Positions 1 through 7,305 of a stretch of DNA of 64,000 nt are shown one piece after another. The notes beneath the pieces were generated by a model that saw only the letters and a list, made by a program, of their open reading frames with translations, did no database searches and was not told where the DNA came from. Position 1 is the first letter of the stretch, and the number at the start of each line of letters is the position of its first letter. A program made the position numbers and the translations under genes. The DNA comes from Herpetosiphon giganteus (GTDB lineage: Bacteria > Chloroflexota > Chloroflexia > Chloroflexales > Herpetosiphonaceae): the NCBI RefSeq assembly GCF_016907925.1, contig NZ_JAFBCZ010000008.1:62001-126000 (forward strand). Direction: 5' to 3'.

Positions 1-174
1 ATCTATTTGACAACAACTCCTCCTTTCTTAACAATCGTTTATCCCATCCTCATGAGCTAAAACCTTAGGCAAGCAATCTGCAATAGCATCACCTCTAGGG
101 GTGAGATAGAAGTCGTCTTAACGAACGGGACTGACGCTTGTTTATACGACTGCCCAACAACCCCAAGTGTTGCT

Positions 175-188
175 ATACTAGCTAGTAT
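175..188. promoter_or_regulatory. Perfect 14-bp palindrome in leading intergenic region
   Basis: ATACTAG followed by CTAGTAT is a perfect palindrome that contains a TATACT hexamer. It lies in the 416-bp stretch before the first gene, where I see no convincing coding region. It could be an operator over a promoter belonging to a gene outside the window or reading rightward; nothing here decides between these. Confidence 0.35.
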
Positions 189-344
189 TCTTTTTGGATT
201 CGTTGCTGGCTTGTGGCCAGTTAGGTTGCGTTTGGCTGGTTGGTATGCCTTATCAAGATATATTCCATGATTGAGTTTAGGCTCAGATTAATGCTTGCTA
301 GTTATTCGATCAGCTTGTGAGTTGCTTAAATAGCTAGCTACACA

Positions 345-373
345 TTGACATGACTTAAGGCCTGAGTCATAAT
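345..373 (+). promoter_or_regulatory. Sigma70-like promoter with embedded palindrome
   Basis: TTGACA (345-350), a 17-bp spacer and CATAAT (368-373) make a near-consensus promoter 44 bp before the first gene. An imperfect 19-bp palindrome, TGACTTAAG-G-CCTGAGTCA (351-369, 7 of 9 pairs matched), fills the spacer, which is the expected place for a repressor site. Confidence 0.65.
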
Positions 374-416
374 AGTTCTACCGACATACCAACCAATCAT
401 CGCAGGATGGTGTTTT

Positions 417-1655
417 ATGCAATGGAGCATGCGGCTACGTTCGCTCTGCATTCCTGCTCTATTGACGTTCATGATCGCTGGTTTATTTGCGCTCATGGCT
501 CGTCAACCGCACGCTAGTTTCGCTCAGGATAGCGAAGGTTCGCCTCCCGATTGCCCTGGCTTAGGCGATCTTGGTGCTTGGTTCAGCGCCGAAAACGAAG
601 TTGTTATTATCAATCGTTCGAGTGTTTGTACCTATGAAGTTGGCACGGCTGTGTATCAAAAATTCGATGCCGTAACCGATCATCAGGTGCTCTTTGCCTC
701 GCAAAGCGACCAATTGCCCCCCAATACCCAACGCACGTATCGTCAAACATTAACCACCTGCGCTGGCCAAATGAGCGCCTTCTTCGGGCAAGTTTTGCCA
801 AACCTGATGAACCAGCGCTACCACGAACGCTTGTTAGCATCCAATCATTATGGCGGCACCAATTATTGTTTGCGCAACTGCGATTCGGGCCGTTTGCTTG
901 GTTGGGTTGGTGTAAGCCAAAACGCAGTCTTACAACATTCAGCCAGAATCGGCATGAAAATCACTGGCGCGCCACCATGGCAAATTGAATTTCGCCTGAC
1001 CGGCCCAATGACCAAAACCCACATCGAGCAGATCGATCCGTATCTGTTCACGGGCAATACGTGGAATTTAAGCACAGTGCCTGCTGGCGATTACACGCTG
1101 AAAGCCTCGTATATGGCCAACCAAGGTATCCGCTGCGATAGCAAAACGATTCAATTTAAGGTCGCGAGTGCACCGTTGCCAACGCCTACGCCATCACCAA
1201 CTCCCACGCCAGTGCCGGTCTATCGGGCGCGGATTGTGCTCAATTCACTGGTGATTTGGGATGCGAATCGTGGCGATCAGCTGCATAATTTTGATGGGTT
1301 TGTACGGCCTGGCGATACCATTTCGTATACCCTCGCCATCCAAAATACTGGCAACATGCCCTTGAGCAATGTTCAAATCGTCGATCCCTTCTCAAGCGCT
1401 ACCAGTTTTAGTGGGCTAAGTTGGCCAGCGCCACAAATTCAGCCAAGCCCCAATGGCTCAGGCCCGATTGGCTGGCAAATTCCGCTCTTGCAACCAAACC
1501 AACGAATTAATGTAACCTTCCAAGTGATCGTCAAAGAATCGATTCGCGGAACCTATACCCAAATTATCAATAATGCGAGCTTCTCGAGCAACGAAACTGG
1601 CCAGCAGTGGAGCAACACAACTGAGCATATTTACAATCCAGATTTTGATCGATAA
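417..1655 (+). CDS. Secreted protein with DUF11-type adhesion domain
   Basis: A 412-residue exported protein. Residues 1-36 are a signal peptide (basic start, hydrophobic core, Ala-Ser-Phe-Ala before the likely cut). Residues 40-255 form an unrecognised N-terminal region with several cysteines. A PTPTPSPTPTP linker (about 260-270) is followed by a domain of about 130 residues with the hallmarks of a DUF11/conserved repeat domain, including GDTISYTLAIQNTGN and a later NQRINVTFQVIV. Such domains are beta-sandwich modules of bacterial surface proteins. An AGGA sequence lies nine bases before the ATG; a second in-frame ATG at 429 is possible. The gene stands alone behind a strong promoter. The role is unknown; a cell-surface or secreted structural function is inferred. 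Confidence 0.75.
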   Translation: MQWSMRLRSLCIPALLTFMIAGLFALMARQPHASFAQDSEGSPPDCPGLGDLGAWFSAENEVVIINRSSVCTYEVGTAVYQKFDAVTDHQVLFASQSDQLPPNTQRTYRQTLTTCAGQMSAFFGQVLPNLMNQRYHERLLASNHYGGTNYCLRNCDSGRLLGWVGVSQNAVLQHSARIGMKITGAPPWQIEFRLTGPMTKTHIEQIDPYLFTGNTWNLSTVPAGDYTLKASYMANQGIRCDSKTIQFKVASAPLPTPTPSPTPTPVPVYRARIVLNSLVIWDANRGDQLHNFDGFVRPGDTISYTLAIQNTGNMPLSNVQIVDPFSSATSFSGLSWPAPQIQPSPNGSGPIGWQIPLLQPNQRINVTFQVIVKESIRGTYTQIINNASFSSNETGQQWSNTTEHIYNPDFDR

Positions 1656-1695
1656 GTTGGGGATCAGTTTTTGGGGCTTGGGGATCGGAAACTGT

Positions 1696-1725
1696 AACCA
1701 CGAAGGACGCGAAGAACACGAAGGT
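1696..1725. repeat. CACGAAGG-type short tandem repeat
   Basis: Units of CACGAAGGA/CGCGAAGAA repeat with a period of 9-10 bases. Related copies occur at 3484, 22456, 35579, 54647 and 60304, always between genes. Confidence 0.7.
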
Positions 1726-1742
1726 TAAAATAGCAGCACAAT

Positions 1743-1781
1743 AACCCCTCTCCCACTTTGAGTATGGGAGAGGGGCTTTTT
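1743..1781 (+). terminator. Hairpin with T-run, short member of the palindromic repeat family
   Basis: ACCCCTCTCCCA pairs with TGGGAGAGGGG(C) and is followed by TTTTTAA. It can act as the terminator of the DUF11-type gene and looks like one arm of the 130-200-bp palindromic repeats. The rest of the gap up to 2015 holds two more small GC hairpins around 1895-1940 and no gene. Confidence 0.6.
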
Positions 1782-2015
1782 AATCGTGCGTTTTGCTTGT
1801 CAACGAACGCGGAAAGGTGATAGTTTGGCTATGATGAGGGCAAGCTTTGGGTCTGAGGAAATACAACAATCCACAAAATAAATATTTGGGTGTGCTGGGG
1901 GCTGAAAACCCCCGGCGTTTCCCTCCTGGGGAGGGTCGGAAGGGTGGCGATCTCTGCATATCGTGTGATTCAAGCGCAAGCCAAAAAGCAAATCATTGAT
2001 TCTTGCTGCTTTATA

Positions 2016-3449
2016 TTAACGACTAAATGCCGGATCAGCTTGTGTCTCGCGCATAAAAACCATTGCCAAGCCAACCACGCCCCAAAACAGCGTGCCCATA
2101 TGCGGAAACTCGATATTGAAGAAATAGTGATCGAGCACACCAACCGCGAGCGCTGCCAAAATCGCTGCCTGCAAGCCAATAATTGCATCGCCAACCGAAC
2201 GCTCGCTGCGGCGGATGGCTTGGGTTGTGAGCACCATAAAGGCAATTGCCGTCAAAATGTATAAACCTAAACCAACCAAGCCCATGCGCGAGCCAAGCGC
2301 CAAATACACGCTACTCACGCCAGTCGTCAGGTCGATATTTGGGGCACGGCCAAAGCCCACCCCAAACACAGGATACTCGCGCATAATCGCGATTGCATTG
2401 CGAAACTCGGCCAAGCGCATTTGGTTGGCTTGATCTTTAAACTGAATGCCTTCAACAATCCGCTCGACAAAATCGCCGCCCTTGCCCAAGCCCACAATGG
2501 CGATTGCGCCAGCAATGCCCCCAGCACCAATCAGCCACCACAATTGGCGATAGCGCACAGTTGCCAGAAACAGCCCTGCAATCGCAAAACCGCCGAGCGC
2601 CGCCCGTGACGAGGTTAAAAAGACCGCTAAACCAAAACTTGCGGTAATCAGCCATAACCATTTGCGGCCCAAAACAGGGCGCTGAGCCAAAGCTTGACCA
2701 AGCGCAATTGCCCCTAGCAAGGCCATCATCCCGCCAAAGCCGTTGGGGTCGATCGAAGTCCCAATCGCCCGCTCAAATCCATTCGGCTCGTCTTCGACAT
2801 AGCGCAAGACGCGACCACTTGCAGGGTAGCCAATTGGCGCAAGCGCGGTCAAAAAGCGCAGTGCTAAGCCATCGGGGGCGAAGCGCAGGCCGATGCCAAG
2901 AAGCGCCGCCGCCCACCCAGCCAGAATCAGCAAGCGCAGCCACCAACGAGCTTGTTCAAGCGAATCGAGGGCATTTTGCACACCCCAAAACAAACAAATG
3001 CCAAGCAGCAATTTGAAATAATTATGCAGCAGCAGGCTATCGGGCGCAGCATTCGAGCCAATGATAAACGAGAAAAACGAGCTACCAAGCAGCAAAATAA
3101 CCCATGGGGCGAGGCTACCCCAGCGCCAGCTGCGTTCGGGATCAACCAAATTGCGCACGACCAGCATTGCATAGAGCGCCAACAAACCTAGTTCAAGCAA
3201 GGCAGGAGTTAAGCCAACTTTGAAGGGCAAGGTACCAAAGGGCAACAGCGTGGCAACCAAAACAGTCGCTGTCAGAATCGAATGCACCGAACGAGCAAAC
3301 CATGCCCCAACCAGCAAGCCGAGTACGCCTGCGACAACCAAAAAGCCTGGCACAAACGCGGCAATCGCGCCTAGGCCAACGCCAAGCAGCGTACCGCCGA
3401 AAATCAAACCAAGCTCACGTCGTCGATGCTGATCGAATGCTGCAAACAT
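2016..3449 (-). CDS. O-antigen ligase/polymerase-like membrane protein
   Basis: A 477-residue polytopic membrane protein with about ten to twelve hydrophobic segments, starting with a pair at residues 15-60. Near residues 340-375 it has NAIAIMREYPVFGVGFGRAPN, followed by a long extracytoplasmic stretch. This resembles the Wzy_C/O-antigen ligase superfamily, where the conserved periplasmic loop precedes the last membrane helices. Members join or polymerise lipid-linked glycans at the outer face of the membrane. No glycan gene cluster surrounds it, although a sugar transferase (62310) and CpsB/YwqE-type phosphatase (39843) lie elsewhere in the window. It could equally be a polysaccharide polymerase. 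The start has a weak AAGG sequence about ten bases upstream. Confidence 0.75.
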   Translation of the reverse strand: MFAAFDQHRRRELGLIFGGTLLGVGLGAIAAFVPGFLVVAGVLGLLVGAWFARSVHSILTATVLVATLLPFGTLPFKVGLTPALLELGLLALYAMLVVRNLVDPERSWRWGSLAPWVILLLGSSFFSFIIGSNAAPDSLLLHNYFKLLLGICLFWGVQNALDSLEQARWWLRLLILAGWAAALLGIGLRFAPDGLALRFLTALAPIGYPASGRVLRYVEDEPNGFERAIGTSIDPNGFGGMMALLGAIALGQALAQRPVLGRKWLWLITASFGLAVFLTSSRAALGGFAIAGLFLATVRYRQLWWLIGAGGIAGAIAIVGLGKGGDFVERIVEGIQFKDQANQMRLAEFRNAIAIMREYPVFGVGFGRAPNIDLTTGVSSVYLALGSRMGLVGLGLYILTAIAFMVLTTQAIRRSERSVGDAIIGLQAAILAALAVGVLDHYFFNIEFPHMGTLFWGVVGLAMVFMRETQADPAFSR

Positions 3450-3483
3450 GCCAGTAATACCTTTTATAAATGGGGTAGTTTTG

Positions 3484-3513
3484 ATCCACGAAGGACACGA
3501 AGAGCACGAAGAA
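3484..3513. repeat. CACGAAGG-type short tandem repeat
   Basis: A copy of the same CACGAAGGA(CA) family as at 1696. It lies just upstream of the O-antigen-ligase-like gene and adjoins the long palindromic repeat. Confidence 0.7.
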
Positions 3514-3523
3514 TGAACAGGCT

Positions 3524-3742
3524 ATAGGCTATAGGTGTAATGGTACATGCGGTTAACCACCGCCTCATCCCCTCACCCCAACCCCTCTCCCACGTGGCGG
3601 GCGAGGGGCTTTAACGCCGTGGTTCTACCGCAATACGTCGGTAAAAACCAGCGCTCCCCTCGCCCGCGTTCAGTGGGAGAGGGGCTGGGGGTGAGGGCAT
3701 GTCCTTGGTTGCCAAGCCAATGAACCAGTACATATAGGCTAT
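3524..3742. repeat. Long palindromic intergenic repeat, copy A
   Basis: The core (3569-3698) runs from CCCTCACCCCAACCCC to GGGGCTGGGGGTGAGGG and is self-complementary end to end. Two inner hairpins are built from CCCCTCTCCCACG and GGGCGAGGGG. The complementarity extends outward: GGTGTAATGGTACATG on the left mirrors ATGAACCAGTACATATAGG on the right. Both flanks merge into CTATAGG repeats. It fills most of the 642-bp gap (3450-4091), which has no gene. Confidence 0.75.
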
Positions 3743-3838
3743 AGGCTATTGATGTTTTGTTTCCACCTACTTTCCGATAGCCAATAGTCCATAGCCATGC
3801 TTTCTCTGCGCCTCTGCGTTATAACTTTTTGACTTTCC

Positions 3839-3876
3839 TTCATCCCTCATCCTTCATCCTTCATCCTTCATCCTTT
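3839..3876. repeat. CATCCTT heptamer repeat
   Basis: About five tandem units of CATCCTT/CATCCCT. The same heptamer, often on the other strand, recurs at 32913, 54570 and 54747. Confidence 0.75.
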
Positions 3877-4031
3877 TCTCTGTTCTCTATTCTGCTACGC
3901 TACCATAGATCGTGGTGCGCTGCCAAGCCTAATGGCCAATTATTGCACAATTGTAACAGAGCGACAGGTGGCTAAAATAAAAAAAGCGCCAGCAGGCCAC
4001 CTGCACATGGCACACTAGCGTTACCCAAGAG

Positions 4032-4063
4032 CAAAAAAAGGGGGCCAGAACCGATTCTGGCCC
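4032..4063 (-). terminator. Rho-independent terminator of the Roadblock gene
   Basis: Read on the minus strand, GGGCCAGAA-TCGG-TTCTGGCCC forms a nine-bp stem and is followed by a run of seven T after two extra C. It lies 29 bases beyond the stop codon. Confidence 0.85.
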
Positions 4064-4091
4064 GCGAACGGTCGTTCGGAGGTCGGCAGCC

Positions 4092-4460
4092 TTATACGAA
4101 ATGGGCCAACTCGTTAGCGGTACGCTTCATGTCTAAGAAGATCAGGCCAAGCTTTGCCCGGCTTTGCGCCAAGGCGGTTAGCACTGCATCTTCACCGATT
4201 GAAATCAGAATAACGTAGCCTTCTTCACCTTGTACGAAGACGAGGTTAAGTGCGCCACGCCGAAGCTCGCCAGCGATTCGTTCGCCCAGAGACAACATCG
4301 CGGCACTCATAGCAGACACACGATCTTCTTCCACATCGTTCGGAAGATTCGAGGCCATGATGAGACCATCAACGCTGACGACCGCCGAGGCTTCGATGTC
4401 AGGCGTATTCATCTGCAGTGCCTTGAGATGCCGCACCATCTCTTCGGTTCTGGTTGCCAT
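4092..4460 (-). CDS. Roadblock/LC7 domain protein (MglB-like)
   Basis: A 122-residue single-domain protein of the Roadblock/LC7 family. These proteins bind small Ras-like GTPases; the family includes MglB, the GTPase-activating protein of the polarity switch MglA in gliding Myxococcus. The pattern here fits: an amphipathic first helix, then VVSVDGLIMASNLP, AMSAAMLSLGERIAGEL, and a last strand-helix with LTALAQSRAKLGLIFLDMKR. GGAGGAG sits five bases before the ATG. No MglA-type GTPase is in the window. A perfect palindrome, GGGCTAA-T-TTAGCCC (4601-4615), followed on the minus strand by TATAGT, may be its own promoter/operator. A role in motility or polarity is inference. Confidence 0.85.
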   Translation of the reverse strand: MATRTEEMVRHLKALQMNTPDIEASAVVSVDGLIMASNLPNDVEEDRVSAMSAAMLSLGERIAGELRRGALNLVFVQGEEGYVILISIGEDAVLTALAQSRAKLGLIFLDMKRTANELAHFV

Positions 4461-4600
4461 GCAACTCCTCCTTAGGCCGTAGGCCGGCGTGGAATCTATA
4501 ATGAATGACTTGCTTGGAACGATCAGCCTTCAGCGGGTTGGCCGTCTGCGCCATTCTACTACATCTTTTGCCAAATATCAACTACAGATCCCACTATAAC

Positions 4601-4615
4601 GGGCTAATTTAGCCC
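4601..4615 (-). promoter_or_regulatory. Palindromic operator-like site before the Roadblock gene
   Basis: GGGCTAA and TTAGCCC flank a single base, giving a perfect inverted repeat. On the minus strand it is followed four bases on by TATAGT, a possible -10 box. No T-run follows, so it is less likely to be a terminator of the upstream lipoprotein gene. Confidence 0.4.
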
Positions 4616-4653
4616 TTGCTTGTCAAGCGGTTCGCTGTAATATGCTGGGTTGG

Positions 4654-5886
4654 CTACTCGCTCCGTAGCAGGCGATCGGCGTTCGCGATACTTTCTTCCA
4701 AGGGTGCGCCATTTAAGCTATTACGCACCAAAGCGATCAGGATGTCCCATCCGTTGTTGAAGCGGAGGGTGGTGGGCCAAGCGCTTGCGCGACTAACTGC
4801 CAGCTGAAGTTGTGGGTAGAGTGGGTCGCTACTGGCTAAGTCGTTACGCACACTTGGGATATCAGCGGCTTGAAAAGCCGTTTGCGCTTTCATCTCCACA
4901 AGAAACCGCATCACGTCAAGCGCGGCGTTTTGCTGTTGCTCGGTGCTGCGTGGGCTGATCACAAGCACACTGCTCCGAACAAAGGGTTGCGGTTCTTGGC
5001 CGGTTTGGCTCAGGCGTGGCAATGGTTGCACGCCAACGTTCTCCCCCCACAATTGACGATAGGTGCTGATTTGATCGGCCCAGTCAATCGTCATGATCGC
5101 ACTGTTTTGGCTCACACTGCGAGCTATCAGTCGATGATCATCACGGGCTAACAAGCTTGGATCTTGGGCTAATGCGTCGACCCAGGTTAGCCACTGTAAT
5201 GTTGGGGTATAGCTTTGTGTCCCCAGAACCACCGCCCCAGTCTCATCGAAGATTGCGCCCCCGAAGGCTGGAAGGTAGGGTTGGGTAAAGTATAGCGATA
5301 AATTATACGCTAATCCGTACTGTCCTTGATCATCGCTAAACCCGCGAGCGATTTCAAGCCATTCAGCGGTGCTTTGTGGCGGTGTGCTTACAAAGTTTGC
5401 CCGATTATAGTACAGCACAGGTAGATTAAGCGTCAATGGCAAGCCATATAATTTTTCGCCATAACGGGCACCATCGAGCGCCGCTGGCACGATTGGCTCA
5501 AGGTTAACCTTACGCAGCCGTTCCGTCAGATCAATAATCAGTTGTTGATCTGCTAGTTCGCCTACCCAACGATTTTCGTTAAGCCAGATTAGGTCTGGTG
5601 GTGTGCCTTCAAGCAGTGCCGCCCGATAATCGTGCAGAAGGTTTGGCCCACGATTGACAATTTGAATCACAACGTTTGGATGTGCCCGTTGGTATTCTAA
5701 CAGCAATCGCGTGAAAAGTTCACTCCGTTGGCCATCTGCTCCATGCCAAATTACCAGTTGCGTGCGGGTCAGAGGATTAGCGGTAGCCCCCGGGGTTAAC
5801 AACGTGTTATCATAGCTTGTTGCGCTACAACCAACAATGAAAATCCCAATCATCAAAAGGCTAAAATACCGCCATACTGCCCTCAT
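4654..5886 (-). CDS. Extracellular sugar-binding lipoprotein (ABC transporter, family 1)
   Basis: A 410-residue solute-binding protein. Residues 1-20 are a lipoprotein signal with the lipobox IVGC (Cys20), so the mature protein should be membrane-anchored. The body matches the family-1 binding-protein plan: LVIWHGADGQRSELFTRLL near residue 44, a PDLIWLNENRW hinge strand near 137, YGLPLTLNLPVLYYN near 165, and tryptophan- and aromatic-rich ligand segments toward the end. No permease or ATPase gene is adjacent, so it probably serves a transporter encoded elsewhere. TATAAT on the minus strand at 5926-5931 is a likely -10 box about 40 bases upstream. The next gene downstream is the Roadblock protein, after a 193-bp gap. 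Confidence 0.85.
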   Translation of the reverse strand: MRAVWRYFSLLMIGIFIVGCSATSYDNTLLTPGATANPLTRTQLVIWHGADGQRSELFTRLLLEYQRAHPNVVIQIVNRGPNLLHDYRAALLEGTPPDLIWLNENRWVGELADQQLIIDLTERLRKVNLEPIVPAALDGARYGEKLYGLPLTLNLPVLYYNRANFVSTPPQSTAEWLEIARGFSDDQGQYGLAYNLSLYFTQPYLPAFGGAIFDETGAVVLGTQSYTPTLQWLTWVDALAQDPSLLARDDHRLIARSVSQNSAIMTIDWADQISTYRQLWGENVGVQPLPRLSQTGQEPQPFVRSSVLVISPRSTEQQQNAALDVMRFLVEMKAQTAFQAADIPSVRNDLASSDPLYPQLQLAVSRASAWPTTLRFNNGWDILIALVRNSLNGAPLEESIANADRLLRSE

Positions 5887-6094
5887 GGGTGTATCCCGTT
5901 CTTTCGTTAATTGCGTTTTATCTGATTATAAAGGCATAAAACGCCAACGAATCATCAAAAGTATACCATGCTCAGGCGTTACTGACAAGCTGACCTAGCT
6001 GGCTAGGCTCGGGCACATTCCACTACTTGACTTTGAGCGCACTCAAAGGTGTAGACTGCCTGCATTGGTTTATGATCTATTGCTGGAGGCAGGA

Positions 6095-7048
6095 ATGAAA
6101 CAACGGTCACTAGGCAGCCAAGGACTCACAGTTAATCCAATTGGCTTAGGTTGTATGGGTATGTCGGAGTTTTATGGCCCAACCGACGAGGCCGAATCGC
6201 TGGCAACCATCGATCTGGCCTTGGAATTGGGCGTGAATTTCTTCGATACCGCCGATATGTATGGGCCTTTTACCAATGAGCAGCTGGTTGGCAAGGCGTT
6301 CAAAGGTCGCCGCGATCAGGTTATTCTCGCAACCAAATTTGGTATTCAACGCGGCCCCGATAACCAACGCTCAATCAATGGCCGCCCTGAATATGTTAAA
6401 GCCGCCTGCGATGCTTCGCTGCAACGCTTGGGCGTTGATCATATTGATCTCTATTATCAGCATCGGGTTGATGCCAATGTGCCTATCGAGGAAACGGTTG
6501 GGGCAATGGCCGAGTTGGTACAAGCTGGCAAAGTGCGCTACATCGGTTTATCCGAAGCCGATGCCCCAACGATTCGCCGCGCACACCAAGTTCACCCCAT
6601 TAGCGCCTTGCAAACCGAATATTCGCTCTGGTCGCGCGAGCCAGAAATTGAAATTTTGGCGACAACGCGCGAGTTGGGCATTGGCTTTGTGGCCTATAGC
6701 CCGCTTGGGCGTGGCTTCCTAACCGGCCAATTTCGCAGCGTCGATGATTTTGCCGCCGATGATTATCGTCGCTACTCACCACGCTTCCAAGGCGAAAATT
6801 TTCAACGTAACTTGAGCTTAGTAGAACATATTGAGCAACTGGCCAGCCAAAAAGGCATCACACCAGCGCAATTGGCCTTGGCTTGGGTCTTGGCCAAAGG
6901 CGATGATATTGTGCCGATTCCAGGCACCAAGCGTCGCCGCTACCTCGAAGAAAATATGGCTGCCTTGAATGTTGAACTTAGCGCCGCCGAGCTGGCCGCC
7001 ATTGATGCGGTGTTGCCAATCGATGCTGCGGTTGGCACACGCTACTAG
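6095..7048 (+). CDS. Aldo/keto reductase
   Basis: A 317-residue NADPH-dependent aldo/keto reductase, cytosolic, reducing aldehydes or ketones to alcohols. It begins [20 protein letters not shown]. The catalytic set is visible: Asp and Tyr in FDTADMYG, Lys in ILATKFG and His in YYQHRVD. The C-terminal cofactor segment reads [15 protein letters not shown]. Length and motifs fit the YakC/AKR13-like group. GGAGG five bases upstream selects the ATG at 6095 over an in-frame TTG at 6065. A copy of the palindromic repeat follows the stop directly. Confidence 0.92.
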   Translation: MKQRSLGSQGLTVNPIGLGCMGMSEFYGPTDEAESLATIDLALELGVNFFDTADMYGPFTNEQLVGKAFKGRRDQVILATKFGIQRGPDNQRSINGRPEYVKAACDASLQRLGVDHIDLYYQHRVDANVPIEETVGAMAELVQAGKVRYIGLSEADAPTIRRAHQVHPISALQTEYSLWSREPEIEILATTRELGIGFVAYSPLGRGFLTGQFRSVDDFAADDYRRYSPRFQGENFQRNLSLVEHIEQLASQKGITPAQLALAWVLAKGDDIVPIPGTKRRRYLEENMAALNVELSAAELAAIDAVLPIDAAVGTRY

Positions 7049-7058
7049 TCATTGATTT

Positions 7059-7180
7059 CCTCACCCCCTCGACCACGAAAACGCGGGCGAGGGGGAGCAC
7101 CCGTTTTCACCATCAATCATGCAAAACCACAGGGTTAAAGCCCCTCGCCCGCGCCACGGGATCGGGCGAGGGGTGAGGGA
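7059..7180. repeat. Palindromic intergenic repeat, copy B
   Basis: CCTCACCCCCTCG at one end mirrors CGAGGGGTGAGGG at the other, with inner GGGCGAGGGGG and CCCCTCGCCCGCG arms. It is a shortened member of the family, without the outer TAATGGTACAT flanks. Confidence 0.7.
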
Positions 7181-7247
7181 ACCACGCTTGCCCATAAACC
7201 ACCTCTCTACAAGCCTCGCGGCACACTTCTGGCTTGCGAACACCTGC

Positions 7248-7253
7248 TATAAT
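7248..7253 (+). promoter_or_regulatory. -10 box of the GH57 gene
   Basis: A consensus TATAAT lies 52 bases before the start codon. A convincing -35 hexamer is not visible at the standard distance. Confidence 0.5.
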
Positions 7254-7305
7254 GGGAACCGACCTCTGCAACATGTCCCGCATGTTCCGCACAGAAGGAG
7301 CATCT

